Shown here piece after piece: positions 54,441 through 63,984 of a DNA stretch of 64,000 nucleotides (positions are counted from its first letter, which is position 1; every line of letters begins with the position of its first letter). Under the pieces are notes generated by a model. It did not search any database. It was not told where the DNA came from and was given only the letters and a program-made list of their open reading frames with translations. A program made the position numbers and the translations under genes. Origin of the DNA: Pseudomonadales bacterium (GTDB lineage: Bacteria > Pseudomonadota > Gammaproteobacteria > Pseudomonadales > Azotimanducaceae); NCBI GenBank assembly GCA_017642855.1, contig JAEPOO010000001.1:1211072-1275071 (forward strand). Reading direction: 5' to 3'.

Positions 54441-55624
54441 CAGAATGAAAAACCTCTTGCTGAGACTGGCCAGACCTCATGGACCAGACCATCTCTGTAG
54501 GGGAAGTAAAAATCATGAAGGTTTACGGTGGGATCACAGTGCGGTGTTAACATCGCCAGCTTGTCGCCCAAAGCCAGTTCACAAGACGGGTTATCCAACT
54601 GAACAATACCGTGCTCGTCACCTCCCCAGTGATAAATCACACCTTCCACATCGCGAAATTGCGGCGGCATCTTATCCGAAGCAAAGGACTTGAAGCCGCC
54701 ATCTACCGTGATGAGTCGAGACTGGGGTTGGCTGATAGCAGTTACCAGCACGAAAAGTGACACCTCGAAATCCGAGTAAACGTCGTCCGAATCACGGCCG
54801 CCAATGTCTCGATACTCAATATCCATAAACGCGTAGGAGCCGGCTTGTAACTCATTTATCAATCCCAGGTCTGCTTCCATGTTGTAAGTGCCGGTACCAC
54901 CGCCAGAGACAATAGGCACATCAATACCGTTATCGTTCAGCAACGCAAGTGTATGCATGCCTTTTTGCATCACCTTTTCATACTTTGCACGACGGTTGTT
55001 GAAACCCTCCACATGCATACAGTTACCTGCATACATCTGAACACCGGCAAGCCTCAGATGTTTCGATTCTCCAACAAATTCAGCGAGTCGTAACGCTGCC
55101 TCTCCCGCTGCAACACCGGTACGCCCCATACCTGGATCAATGTCGATGAAGACATCGATGATCAACCCTTCAACAGCGGCTTTCTCATTTAATAGCGTCG
55201 CCGACTGCTCATGGTCTACCACTGTTTTCAAACCTTTGTGGGACTTCCTCGTTTGAACAAAACGATCCACCTTATCCGTTGTCGCCAGAGGTGATGTCAA
55301 AAGAACATCCTGCACACCAGCATCACACATGATTTCTGCTTCACTGACCTTCGCAGCGCATACACCCCGAGCACCTGCCGCCACCTGTTTAAGAGCAATA
55401 ACCGGACACTTATGCATCTTCGTATGCGATCGAAGTGCGATGTCGTTCTCTGACAAATAGGTCTGCATCTTCTCGAGATTGCGCTCAAAGACATCCAGAT
55501 CAATCACCAGCGCCGGTGTTTGTAAGTCTTCCAATGCGATGGGTTTATCCAAGGCAATGGGTTCAAGAGGCCTTGCAGCACGAACCTGGCTGTAAAAGTC
55601 ATTTAGCGTGGGCATTAGTCGCAA
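54440..55624 (-). CDS. DSD1/D-threonine-aldolase-family PLP enzyme
   Basis: A 394-residue fold-type III PLP protein (alanine-racemase-like barrel). The PLP Lys is in RSHTKMHKCP near residue 68; the phosphate-binding region is VSGGGTGTY. Near the C-terminus PHCDPTVNLHD supplies a His-x-Asp metal site as in D-threonine aldolase, where D-serine dehydratases have His-x-Cys. It therefore probably cleaves or dehydrates a D-3-hydroxy amino acid, possibly 3-hydroxyaspartate. Start overlaps the CDF gene stop by 10 bases. Confidence 0.8.
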   Translation of the reverse strand: MRLMPTLNDFYSQVRAARPLEPIALDKPIALEDLQTPALVIDLDVFERNLEKMQTYLSENDIALRSHTKMHKCPVIALKQVAAGARGVCAAKVSEAEIMCDAGVQDVLLTSPLATTDKVDRFVQTRKSHKGLKTVVDHEQSATLLNEKAAVEGLIIDVFIDIDPGMGRTGVAAGEAALRLAEFVGESKHLRLAGVQMYAGNCMHVEGFNNRRAKYEKVMQKGMHTLALLNDNGIDVPIVSGGGTGTYNMEADLGLINELQAGSYAFMDIEYRDIGGRDSDDVYSDFEVSLFVLVTAISQPQSRLITVDGGFKSFASDKMPPQFRDVEGVIYHWGGDEHGIVQLDNPSCELALGDKLAMLTPHCDPTVNLHDFYFPYRDGLVHEVWPVSARGFSF

Positions 55625-56547
55625 TCCTGTGTGACACAGTCGAAGTCTTTCTCAACCTGGATAGTAATATGGTGAATCTGAAACTTGTCTTTAAGCTCAC
55701 GTCCGATCGCGTTGTAGCCATCTTCAGAATCCCAGAGTGTGTTTTCCGGCATGACCAGGTGAGCGGTCAAACAGGTTTCATTGGTGCTCATCGCCCAGAT
55801 ATGCAGATCGTGCACTTCACTCACGCCTGCCACACTCTCAAGAAAAGTCTGAACTTCGTTCCGGTCAATGTGACTGGGAACGCCATCCATCATGAGATTC
55901 AGGCTTTCCTTCAGTAACCCCCAAGTGCCGAGCAAGATAACCGTGACAATGAATAATCCAACCAGACCGTCGATCCAGAGCCATCCGGTTAGGTAAATCA
56001 TAAGCGCCGCGATGACGACACCGACTGAGACCAATGCGTCGTATGCCAGGTGAAGATATGCTCCCTTCAGGTTCAGGTCTTCTTTACTGCCCGCATGAAA
56101 CAGCCAGGCACTCCCCGCATTGACCAGAATACCGATCGTGGCGACGATCATGATCACAAACTCCGGCACCGGCGTCGGGTTAATCAGTTTCTGTATCGAT
56201 TCATAGGCAATGTAGAGTGAAGCCAGAACGAGCACTAACGCGTTGATCAACGCGGCAAGAATCGATAACCGCCGATATCCGTAACTGAAGTCTTTCGTTG
56301 GATCCCAGGTCGCGAGGTAAGCAGCACCCCAAGCCAACAGGAGTCCAAGTACATCCGACAGATTGTGACCGGCGTCTGCCAGCAGGCTCGCGGAGCCGGT
56401 GATAACGGCGTAGACAGCTTCCAGGATGGTGTAACCCAGATTTGCCGTGACCGCCAACACAAAGCTCAGGTTAACTTTTCCGAAGTCCCCGTCGAAATGA
56501 TGATGATTATGATGATCATGACCATGATCGTGATGATGGTTTTGCAT
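55615..56547 (-). CDS. Cation diffusion facilitator (CzcD-like) metal exporter
   Basis: A 310-residue inner-membrane protein with a His-rich N-terminus (MQNHHHDHGHDHHNHHHFDGD), six membrane segments and metal-site motifs SLLADAGHNLSDV (segment 2) and HLAYDALVSVGV (segment 5), then a cytoplasmic ferredoxin-like domain containing HDLHIWAMS. It exports Zn2+ or related ions in exchange for protons. Adjacent metal-dependent aldolase-like gene may be coincidental. Confidence 0.93.
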   Translation of the reverse strand: MQNHHHDHGHDHHNHHHFDGDFGKVNLSFVLAVTANLGYTILEAVYAVITGSASLLADAGHNLSDVLGLLLAWGAAYLATWDPTKDFSYGYRRLSILAALINALVLVLASLYIAYESIQKLINPTPVPEFVIMIVATIGILVNAGSAWLFHAGSKEDLNLKGAYLHLAYDALVSVGVVIAALMIYLTGWLWIDGLVGLFIVTVILLGTWGLLKESLNLMMDGVPSHIDRNEVQTFLESVAGVSEVHDLHIWAMSTNETCLTAHLVMPENTLWDSEDGYNAIGRELKDKFQIHHITIQVEKDFDCVTQDCD

Positions 56548-56595
56548 GAACGAGACGGCGGTGACTGTAAGCTCAGAGGTCCGGGTTATGAGTAA

Positions 56596-57705
56596 TCAGG
56601 CCTGAAGCCGATCAAGAACAGTTTCTGCTATGGCCATGGAGGAAGTCAAACCAGGAGACTCAATACCAAACAGGTTAACCAGCCCCGAAACACCATGGCT
56701 TTCAGGACCCTGAATCACAAAGTCAGCGGGAGGTTCACCCGGCGCCTGTAGTTTCGGTCTGATGCCAGCATACCCGGGAACCAAGCGTTCGCGTTCCAAG
56801 TCTGGAAAGTATCGGCGTATGGCCTCTATGTGCGACTCGATCCGATCATCGGTCACTTCATAATCTTCATCGAGGATGTATTCCACATCTGGCCCAAACT
56901 TCAACTGTCCACCCATGTCCAGTGTTGCGTGAACACCCAATCCAGCCCCACTGGCTTCAGGTACCGGATAAATCAGTCGGGAGAATGGGGACTTCCCCTG
57001 ATAGGTGAAGTAGTTGCCTCTGCAGTAGTGGAGCTGCGGCACCTCTACTTCGCTCAGCGACAAGGTATGCGCAATCGCTTGTGCAGAAAGCCCGGCAGCG
57101 TTTACGAGACGCGTCGCCTTGAACGTGAATTCATCACCTTCGGAATCACAGACCACTTCAAAACCTGAATCGACTGGGGTGATGTTTTTCACTCGCGTCG
57201 CGAGAGCAATTGAACCCGCCGCTGACTCAATATCGCCCTGGAAAGAAAGCATCAATTCATGAGCGCTGATAATCCCCGTTGAAGGTGACATTAGTGCAGC
57301 AACACCTTGAAGAGATGGTTCCAGCTTTTTTAGTTCTGAGGCAGACAACCATTTCAGATCTGTGACGCCGTTTGCAATCGCTTTCTGCTCGATGACAGCA
57401 AGTTGCGACTCATCTTCATTGTTGGTGGCGACAATCAATTTACCGATTCTGGCATGGGCAACACTGTGACTCTGGCAGTACTGGTAAAGGCGCTGTTTAC
57501 CCCTAACGCAGAGCTCAGCTTTCAGTGAGCCGGCGGGATAGTATATGCCAGCATGGATGACCTCACTGTTGCGGCTGCTGATCCCTTCACCGATTCTTGG
57601 GCCTTGCTCAAGCACGATGACATCCATGCCTGACTGCGCCAGGGTACGGCCAACGGCGAGCCCTATTACCCCCGCTCCTACGATGCAGACATCTACCTGT
57701 TCCAT
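56596..57705 (-). CDS. FAD-dependent oxidoreductase, L-2-hydroxyglutarate dehydrogenase (LhgO)-like
   Basis: A 369-residue DAO-family flavoprotein: dinucleotide loop GAGVIGLAVG, ERG-like GISSRNSEVIHAGIYYP, and C-terminal FGIESPGLTSSMAIAE. These are the hallmarks of L-2-hydroxyglutarate dehydrogenases, which pass electrons to the quinone pool. It lies 48 bases upstream of the CDF gene in the same direction. Other short 2-hydroxyacids are possible substrates. Confidence 0.83.
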   Translation of the reverse strand: MEQVDVCIVGAGVIGLAVGRTLAQSGMDVIVLEQGPRIGEGISSRNSEVIHAGIYYPAGSLKAELCVRGKQRLYQYCQSHSVAHARIGKLIVATNNEDESQLAVIEQKAIANGVTDLKWLSASELKKLEPSLQGVAALMSPSTGIISAHELMLSFQGDIESAAGSIALATRVKNITPVDSGFEVVCDSEGDEFTFKATRLVNAAGLSAQAIAHTLSLSEVEVPQLHYCRGNYFTYQGKSPFSRLIYPVPEASGAGLGVHATLDMGGQLKFGPDVEYILDEDYEVTDDRIESHIEAIRRYFPDLERERLVPGYAGIRPKLQAPGEPPADFVIQGPESHGVSGLVNLFGIESPGLTSSMAIAETVLDRLQA

Positions 57706-58005
57706 AACTTTGTTTGATCAGTCCATCAGGAATTATGATTGGCGCCCGGAAGTGTCACTTCTCGATTTTGGGTCGATTCAGCCAAAGCAGTACCCTTGAA
57801 AACGCAATTTAAAGATGCCGATTTGAGTAAAACTGACGAAGATTATCTCACGCACCGAGCAGGCTTCCCAAACCGTCTGTTTGACCGGGCCAATGCGGGC
57901 ACTGATTCGATGCCGAACCTGCTGAAAGGCTTAAAAGAGATTTTCCGGAGTCACCTACCGAGGTAACACACCGCGTATTCGCAGTGATTGCCGATCAGCC
58001 GGAAT
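57706..58005. other. Gene-poor stretch between the LhgO-like gene and the SOS-regulated gene
   Basis: About 300 bases with no supported gene. A rightward open frame from TTG 57796 to 57966 codes 56 charged residues (FKDADLSKTDEDYLTHRAGF) without a ribosome-binding site, so it is left uncalled. The region should hold the promoter of the leftward LhgO-like gene, but no clear -35/-10 pair is seen. Confidence 0.4.
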
Positions 58006-58048
58006 AAAAAAGGAACTCAGAGCCCCAGCGTGAACTGAGGCTCTGAGT
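58006..58048 (-). terminator. Rho-independent terminator of the SOS-regulated small gene
   Basis: Read leftward: ACTCAGAGCC, a 14-base loop, GGCTCTGAGT (perfect ten-pair stem), then TCC and a run of six T. The stem contains the stop codon and the last codons of the small gene. Confidence 0.85.
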
Positions 58049-58325
58049 GCAGTGGCCGTGGGGTGTGGCCATTGGGGTTAACGGTGACTTTTAATTCAGA
58101 AACCGGGCAAACAGGCACTGGCTCGCTCGCCAACATCATTTTCAGGTGGTGACAGACAGTCTGGCCGGTTTCCCGCTTTTTCTGGGTTCGGCGCATCTTT
58201 CTTGCAGCTTCCATCGCCAGGACCGAGTGATACTCACCGGTTCTGTTGGTTTCCGCGACCTGCTCTATTTGCTCAAATCGCTCTATCTGCTCAATTTGCT
58301 CTATCTTCAAAGCAGTTGAAGTCAT
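58017..58325 (-). CDS. Unrecognised 102-residue protein under double LexA control
   Basis: No family recognised. Begins MTSTALKIEQIEQIERFEQIEQ: an N-terminal helix with a repeated EQI(E/F)-type pattern that could form a coiled coil, then a basic stretch (ARKMRRTQKKRE), three Cys in total being absent of any CxxC motif, and a proline-rich C-terminus. No membrane segment. The ATG at 58325 has GGTGGAG seven bases upstream; a GTG four codons earlier is possible. Two LexA boxes precede it and a strong terminator follows, so it is a single-gene SOS unit. A checkpoint, toxin or repair accessory role is plausible but not shown. It is not like SulA or YebG. Confidence 0.65.
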   Translation of the reverse strand: MTSTALKIEQIEQIERFEQIEQVAETNRTGEYHSVLAMEAARKMRRTQKKRETGQTVCHHLKMMLASEPVPVCPVSELKVTVNPNGHTPRPLHSEPQFTLGL

Positions 58326-58342
58326 CTCTGTCTCCACCTGAT

Positions 58343-58362
58343 TACTGGATGAATAAACAGTA
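58343..58362. promoter_or_regulatory. LexA box 1 (proximal)
   Basis: TACTG-N10-CAGTA with A/T-rich centre, both five-base arms identical to the E. coli consensus, 18 bases upstream of the small gene's ATG. It would cover the promoter start region. Confidence 0.85.
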
Positions 58363-58368
58363 TCAATC

Positions 58369-58388
58369 TACTGGTTGTATGTACAGTA
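58369..58388. promoter_or_regulatory. LexA box 2 (distal)
   Basis: A second TACTG-N10-CAGTA, again with both arms consensus, 6 bases from the first and 26 bases centre to centre. It lies between the clpB stop and the small gene. Paired boxes usually mean tight repression with strong late induction. Confidence 0.85.
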
Positions 58389-58394
58389 CTTTTT

Positions 58395-60968
58395 TCACTT
58401 TTTTACAAAAGCCAGCTTTTCACCGTCTCTTTGCGCCAGAATTTCGTCTCCGGCTGTGAATTCGCCCGACAACATGGCTTCTGCCAAAGGGTTCTCAACA
58501 TACTGCTGAATCGCCCTTTTCAGTGGCCTTGCGCCATAAACCGGGTCATACCCGACATCCACCAGCAGCGTCAGCGCATCGTCGTCGAACTTCACGCATA
58601 CCTGCGACTCTTTGACGCGTGCCTGCAGAATTTCCAGCTGGATTCTGGCAATACCTGCAACCTGGTCCTTCTCGAGTGGGTGGAAAACGACCGCATCGTC
58701 GATTCGGTTAATAAATTCGGGACGGAAGGCAGTAGATACCACATTCATAACGGCCGACTTCATGTCGTCGTAGCTGGATTCAGCCATGGTCTGGATGAGG
58801 TCGGAGCCAAGGTTAGAGGTCATCACCAGCACCGTGTTTTTAAAGTCCACCGTGCGCCCATGACCATCTGTCAGACGACCATCATCAAGCACCTGCAATA
58901 GGATGTTAAAGACATCCGGATGTGCTTTTTCAACTTCATCCAGCAAGACCACCGAATACGGTTTGCGTCTGACACTTTCTGTCAGGAAACCACCCTCCTC
59001 GTAACCCACATATCCGGGAGGTGCGCCGATCAGTCTGGCTACGGAATGTTTTTCCATAAATTCAGACATATCGATTCGCACGAGAGCCTCTTCAGTGTCG
59101 AACAGGAATCGCGCCAGCGTTTTACATAACTCAGTCTTACCAACACCGGTTGGACCAAGAAACAGGAAGGATCCATTCGGTCGGTTCGGATCGGAAAGTC
59201 CAGCACGCGAACGCCTGATGGCATTAGAAACCGCACTGACCGCTTCATGCTGGCCAATGACCTGCTTATGCAGTTCCTCTTCTAGCGCCAGGAGCTTCGC
59301 TCGCTCACCTTCCATCATTTTGGAAACAGGGATACCAGTCCACTTGGAAACAACTTCCGCGATCTCTTCGTCGGTAACCCGATTTCGCAGCAGAGTCATG
59401 GCAGACACATCAGTATCCTGAGCGCTTTCAAGCTGACGCTCGAGTTCCGGTATACGGCCATACTGCAGCTCCGACATTTTCGTCAGATCACCTGCGCGCT
59501 GAGCAGCTTCCAGTTCAAGTTTGGCTTCCTCCAGATCTTCTTTCACCTGTTGAGCACCATGCAGAGCCAGCTTTTCCGCATTCCAGACGCTGTCCAGATC
59601 CGCATACTCCTTCTCCAGATCGTCGATCTCTCCATCCAACGCTTCGAGGCGCTGGCGACTACCCTCGTCTTCTTCGTTCTTGAGCGCTTCTTTTTCGATT
59701 TTTAACTGAATGAGACGACGCTCAAGCCTGTCCATATCCTCTGGCTTGGAATCCATTTCCATGCGGATCAAACTCGCTGCCTCGTCCACCAGGTCAATGG
59801 CTTTATCCGGCAGCTGTCGGTCCGAGATGTAGCGGTAAGAGAGTTGAGCCGCGGCGATTATCGCCGGGTCCGTGATGTCCACACCATGGTGAACCTCATA
59901 ACGTTCCTTCAGACCCCGCAGAATGGCGATGGCGTCATCAACGCTGGGTTCATCCACCTGCACTTTCTGGAAACGACGTTCCAATGCGGCATCTTTCTCA
60001 ATGTATTCGCGATACTCATCCAGTGTTGTCGCACCGACACAGTGAAGTTCGCCGCGCGCCAGCGCAGGTTTCAGCATGTTACCCGCGTCCATTGCACCTT
60101 CGGCTTTACCGGCACCGACCATGGTGTGCAATTCATCAACAAACAGGATGACCTGCCCTTCTTCCTTGGCCAGCTCATTCAAAACTGCTTTGAGTCGTTC
60201 CTCGAATTCGCCGCGGAACTTGGCACCCGCGATGAGGGCGCCCATGTCCAGGGCAAGAATCTTTTTGTTTCGAAGTCCCTCTGGTACTTCGCCATTAACA
60301 ATTCGCTGCGCAAGACCTTCAACAATGGCCGTCTTACCCACACCTGGCTCACCAATCAGCACTGGGTTGTTTTTGGTTCTTCGCTGCAGAACCTGAACGG
60401 TGCGACGGATCTCATCATCTCGACCGATGACTGGATCCAACTTGCCCTGTTCGGCACGCTCGGTGAGATTCACCGTGTATTTATCAAGCGCCTGCCGCGT
60501 GTCTTCAGCATTGGGATCGTTCACTGCCTCCCCGCCACGCATCTGTTCGATAACACGCTTTAAGGCGTTTTTTTGGATCTGTAGCTTGGCGAATAGATCA
60601 CCCACGCCACTTTTGTCTTCGGTGGCAGCGAGCAACACCATTTCGCTGGTAATAAATTTGTCACCGCTCTGTTGTGCTGCCTTGTCTGACAGGTTCAGCA
60701 GTCGCGCGAGTTCAGGAGACATTTGAACGTCTCCCAGGTTTTCCTGGATCTGCGGCAACCGATCAATCAGTTGATCCAATTCAACTTCCATGGCCGCGGT
60801 GTCCACACCCATCTGGGTCAGGATCGGGCGGACGGTGCCACCCTGCTGTCGGAGTAAAGCCTGAACGAGGTGAGCCGGCGCAAGGTGATGATGATCACGG
60901 CCGACAGCGATCGACTGTGCATCAGACAGGGCTTCCTGCAATTTCGCGGTAAATTTATCGATTCGCAC
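58395..60968 (-). CDS. clpB: Disaggregase ClpB
   Basis: AAA+ chaperone that rescues aggregated proteins with DnaK. The 857-residue protein has a double Clp N-domain, first ATPase with [15 protein letters not shown] (about 204-218), a long coiled-coil middle domain (about 400-530), and a second ATPase with [12 protein letters not shown] (about 602-613). It lacks a ClpP-binding tripeptide loop, as expected of ClpB. A sigma-32 promoter precedes it. Confidence 0.97.
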   Translation of the reverse strand: MRIDKFTAKLQEALSDAQSIAVGRDHHHLAPAHLVQALLRQQGGTVRPILTQMGVDTAAMEVELDQLIDRLPQIQENLGDVQMSPELARLLNLSDKAAQQSGDKFITSEMVLLAATEDKSGVGDLFAKLQIQKNALKRVIEQMRGGEAVNDPNAEDTRQALDKYTVNLTERAEQGKLDPVIGRDDEIRRTVQVLQRRTKNNPVLIGEPGVGKTAIVEGLAQRIVNGEVPEGLRNKKILALDMGALIAGAKFRGEFEERLKAVLNELAKEEGQVILFVDELHTMVGAGKAEGAMDAGNMLKPALARGELHCVGATTLDEYREYIEKDAALERRFQKVQVDEPSVDDAIAILRGLKERYEVHHGVDITDPAIIAAAQLSYRYISDRQLPDKAIDLVDEAASLIRMEMDSKPEDMDRLERRLIQLKIEKEALKNEEDEGSRQRLEALDGEIDDLEKEYADLDSVWNAEKLALHGAQQVKEDLEEAKLELEAAQRAGDLTKMSELQYGRIPELERQLESAQDTDVSAMTLLRNRVTDEEIAEVVSKWTGIPVSKMMEGERAKLLALEEELHKQVIGQHEAVSAVSNAIRRSRAGLSDPNRPNGSFLFLGPTGVGKTELCKTLARFLFDTEEALVRIDMSEFMEKHSVARLIGAPPGYVGYEEGGFLTESVRRKPYSVVLLDEVEKAHPDVFNILLQVLDDGRLTDGHGRTVDFKNTVLVMTSNLGSDLIQTMAESSYDDMKSAVMNVVSTAFRPEFINRIDDAVVFHPLEKDQVAGIARIQLEILQARVKESQVCVKFDDDALTLLVDVGYDPVYGARPLKRAIQQYVENPLAEAMLSGEFTAGDEILAQRDGEKLAFVKK

Positions 60969-61003
60969 GATGACATTTCCTAATGAGTTCGAGATTAATC
61001 ACT

Positions 61004-61031
61004 TAGTGGGGCCAATTCAGGTCGATTCAAG
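61004..61031 (-). promoter_or_regulatory. Sigma-32 heat-shock promoter of clpB
   Basis: Leftward CTTGAAT, 13 bases, CCCCACTA, matching the RpoH consensus CTTGAAA-N13-15-CCCCATNT with correct spacing. It ends 36 bases before the clpB start at 60968. Confidence 0.8.
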
Positions 61032-61081
61032 CCAATTTTTCCCTAAAATAGCGCTTTTCGCGCTGACCAGCCCGTATTCCC

Positions 61082-61573
61082 ATGAGCCAGAAGTTCTACA
61101 TCACCCCAGACGGTGCCAAGAAGCTAAGAGATGAGCTGAACGGACTTTGGCGTGTCACTCGACCTGAGGTGACGAAACAGGTCAGCGAAGCTGCCGCACT
61201 CGGTGATCGCAGTGAGAATGCCGACTACATCTATGGCAAGAAGCGTCTGCGAGAGATTGATAAACGCATTCGATATCTGACCAAGCGATTAGACAATCTC
61301 GAGATCGTCGACCGACTACCGGATGATCGGGACAAGGTGTACTTTGGCGCCTGGGTCAGACTGGAAAATGAAGCAGGTGAGCTTTCTGAAATTCGTATCG
61401 TGGGTTCAGATGAGTTTGATCCGAAACTCGGCTGGATAAGCCTTGAGTCACCCATGGCTAAAAGCCTTCTTGGGAAAAGCAAAGAAACGTCGATATTCCT
61501 GAATCTTCCTGACGGCCAGACCGAGTTTTACATCGTCGATGTCAGTTATTCGCCATTTGAGGAGGCACTGTGA
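61082..61573 (+). CDS. greB: Transcript cleavage factor GreB
   Basis: A 163-residue RNA polymerase secondary-channel factor with an N-terminal coiled coil carrying the acidic tip (AALGDRSENADYIYGKKRLREIDKR) and a C-terminal FKBP-like domain. It is divergent from clpB; the hisC GTG start overlaps its TGA. Confidence 0.93.
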   Translation: MSQKFYITPDGAKKLRDELNGLWRVTRPEVTKQVSEAAALGDRSENADYIYGKKRLREIDKRIRYLTKRLDNLEIVDRLPDDRDKVYFGAWVRLENEAGELSEIRIVGSDEFDPKLGWISLESPMAKSLLGKSKETSIFLNLPDGQTEFYIVDVSYSPFEEAL

Positions 61574-62652
61574 GCTTCGAGCGAGACAATATTCAGCAAA
61601 TGACCGGCTACGCGAGCGGTGAGCAACCCGACGACCCGAACACGATCAAGCTGAATACCAACGAGAACCCTTATCCCGCTTCACCGAAAGTCCGCGAGGT
61701 TCTGGATCACTTCGACATTGAAAGCCTGCGACAATATCCGCCGGCGACATCCCTTGGGTTTCGACAAGTCGCCGCGGATCTACATGGTGTTCGACCAGAA
61801 AACATCATCGCCACGAGAGGCGGCGACGAACTCCTGCGTTTGGTGATCACCACCTTCGTCAATCCTGGTGAAAAGATAGGCATGTCATACCCGACCTATT
61901 CACTGTACCCGGTTCTCGCCCAGATCCAGGATTGCCCAACGTTCGAGGTGCCACTGGAGGAAGACTGGTCGGTGCCAGACAGTTTTGCTGAAGCAATGAA
62001 CAACGCCGGGGTAAAACTCACTTTCCTGGTGAATCCACATGCCCCCAGCGGCCAACTGGTGCCGACAAGTCAAGTGGCGGAACTCGCCGAGGCACTGAAT
62101 GGTATCTTACTGATCGACGAAGCCTACATCGACTTTGCGGATACTGATGCAACCTCACCGGCACTGGCTGTCGCGAGCAATAACGTTATTGTCCTCAGAA
62201 CCTTGTCCAAGGGATATTCATTGGCAGGTCTTAGATTCGGGTATGGAATCGGACCAGAAAGCCTCATTTCGCCGATGATCAGCAAAACCAGGGACAGCTA
62301 TAACCTGGATGCCATCGGCCAGCGGATCGCCGAAGCAGCACTGGCCGACCAGAAACACGCGCGAGAATCCTGGGAAAAGGTGATTTCTGAACGTACCAGG
62401 GTCCATTCCGAGCTAGAGGATCTGGGATTCAACATACCCGAGAGTCAGGCAAACTTTCTACTGGCAACCGTCAGAGCTGAAGAAGGAATGGACAACGCTG
62501 AGTCGCTATACACAAAACTGAAGGAAAGGCATATTCTGGTACGCTACTTCAACGCGCCCCGAATGCGAGACAAGCTTCGCATCACGATCGGGGCACCTGA
62601 CGAAAACGATCGATTGCTGGACGCAATCAGGGACCTATATGGTAGTCGCTGA
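61570..62652 (+). CDS. hisC: Histidinol-phosphate aminotransferase HisC
   Basis: PLP aminotransferase of histidine synthesis, 360 residues. It starts with GTG overlapping the greB stop. It has KLNTNENPYP at the start, DEAYIDF, the PLP Lys in RTLSKGYSLAGLRFGYG and the C-terminal Arg in DKLRITIG. No other his gene is nearby, so it may be a second copy or serve another aromatic/histidine transamination. The stop overlaps the next gene by 14 bases. Confidence 0.9.
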   Translation: MSFERDNIQQMTGYASGEQPDDPNTIKLNTNENPYPASPKVREVLDHFDIESLRQYPPATSLGFRQVAADLHGVRPENIIATRGGDELLRLVITTFVNPGEKIGMSYPTYSLYPVLAQIQDCPTFEVPLEEDWSVPDSFAEAMNNAGVKLTFLVNPHAPSGQLVPTSQVAELAEALNGILLIDEAYIDFADTDATSPALAVASNNVIVLRTLSKGYSLAGLRFGYGIGPESLISPMISKTRDSYNLDAIGQRIAEAALADQKHARESWEKVISERTRVHSELEDLGFNIPESQANFLLATVRAEEGMDNAESLYTKLKERHILVRYFNAPRMRDKLRITIGAPDENDRLLDAIRDLYGSR

Positions 62653-63115
62653 AATCGACGACAATAGCCGGACCGGCGTCATTATTCTTCGCCCAAACAA
62701 CTCCTGGAGCTGGCGAGCAAACGTCCTATTCCTGTCCGTACTGATGGGCGTCTCAATGTCCATCGCTCTGGGATTTCTCATGGCTGGCGCCTGGGTCATC
62801 CTTCCCTTCTCCGTCATCGAAATGTCTGTGGTTGCCTACTGCATTTATTACTGCGCCAAGCAATGTTCAAGACAGGAAGTGATCATTGTTTCTGATCACG
62901 AGGTGCGCATTGAAAGAGGGATTCGCGCACCCGCGCAAGAAGAAACATTTCAACGAATGTGGGCAAAGTTTTTTGTGGAGAAGCCCCACCACCCCTGGGA
63001 TCCGGTGTCCCTGTTTATCCGTTCGCACGGAAAAGAGTCGGAAATTGGCAGCTTCCTGAACCGGAAAGATAAGCACAACCTTGTTTCGATGCTGAAACGC
63101 GTCGTTCCTGCCTGA
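62639..63115 (+). CDS. DUF2244 family membrane protein
   Basis: A 158-residue protein with LRPNNSWSWRAN at the start, the signature of DUF2244, and two membrane segments (about 28-50 and 52-72) followed by a cytoplasmic domain. Function unknown. Translationally coupled to hisC. Confidence 0.8.
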   Translation: MVVAEIDDNSRTGVIILRPNNSWSWRANVLFLSVLMGVSMSIALGFLMAGAWVILPFSVIEMSVVAYCIYYCAKQCSRQEVIIVSDHEVRIERGIRAPAQEETFQRMWAKFFVEKPHHPWDPVSLFIRSHGKESEIGSFLNRKDKHNLVSMLKRVVPA

Positions 63116-63126
63116 GCGCGAACTGT

Positions 63127-63984
63127 CTACTCGTTTTTCACCACACGCATCAGCCCTTCCTGAGCCACTGAACCGATCAGCTTTCCGTCTGCCGTGAACA
63201 TGGTGCCGCGGTTAAATCCTCGTGATCCAGCCGAGGCAGGACTATCCATCGCAATCAGGATCCACTCATCGAATCTGAAATCCCGGTGAAACCAAAGCGC
63301 ATGATCAAGGCTGGCGGTCATCAACCCGGTCATCCATGACATACCGTGGGGTAAGGTTGCGGTACTGAGCAGCCCCATGTCAGAGGCGTAAGCCAGGAGG
63401 CACTGGTGTTGATGAATCTCGTCGCCCAATCTTTTTTTGGATCGGAACCAGATATGTTGTGTTGGATCGCGCTTTTCCGGGCGGATGTAATTTACGTCCT
63501 CAACCCGCTTCATCTCGATAGGCCTGTCACGCATCATCATCTTCAACTGCTCAGGGGTCAGCATCGGTTTCAGCACCTCGAAACGTTCCTCTTCACTCGG
63601 CAGATCGTCAGGATGCGGCACATCCGGCATATCAACCTGATGCGACAGACCTTCTTCGAACACCTGAAAGGATGCAGACATGTTGAAAATCGCTTCGCCT
63701 TTCTGAATCGCAACAACTCGCCTGGTGGTAAAGCTGCGTCCATCACGGATACGGTCAACTTCGTAAATAATGGGATGTTTGGGATCGCCTGGTCGAAGAA
63801 AGTAGCCATGAAGCGAATGACAGGGTCTGTCATTAACTGTGCGCAATGCAGCAATCAAAGCCTGACCAATCACCTGGCCGCCAAACACACGGGGTGTGCC
63901 AAAATCTTCCGAGACACCCCGAAACAGATTGGTTTCAATCTGTTCAAGATTAAGATGCTCAAGCACCGAGTCGATCAGCGACAT
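63127..63984 (-). CDS. tesB: Acyl-CoA thioesterase II TesB
   Basis: A 285-residue double hot-dog thioesterase. It has RVFGGQVIGQALIAALRT, SLHGYFLRPGDPKHPIIYEVDRIRDGRSFTTRRV, and in the second half the Asp of MTASLDHALWFHRDF. It hydrolyses acyl-CoA to free acid and CoA. It converges on the DUF2244 gene with 11 bases between stops. Intact; starts 16 bases from the window edge. Confidence 0.95.
   Translation of the reverse strand: MSLIDSVLEHLNLEQIETNLFRGVSEDFGTPRVFGGQVIGQALIAALRTVNDRPCHSLHGYFLRPGDPKHPIIYEVDRIRDGRSFTTRRVVAIQKGEAIFNMSASFQVFEEGLSHQVDMPDVPHPDDLPSEEERFEVLKPMLTPEQLKMMMRDRPIEMKRVEDVNYIRPEKRDPTQHIWFRSKKRLGDEIHQHQCLLAYASDMGLLSTATLPHGMSWMTGLMTASLDHALWFHRDFRFDEWILIAMDSPASAGSRGFNRGTMFTADGKLIGSVAQEGLMRVVKNE

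Noticed and set aside
57796..57966. Small rightward ORF (56 residues from TTG)
   Set aside because: No ribosome-binding site, no recognised family; recorded only as content of the gap.
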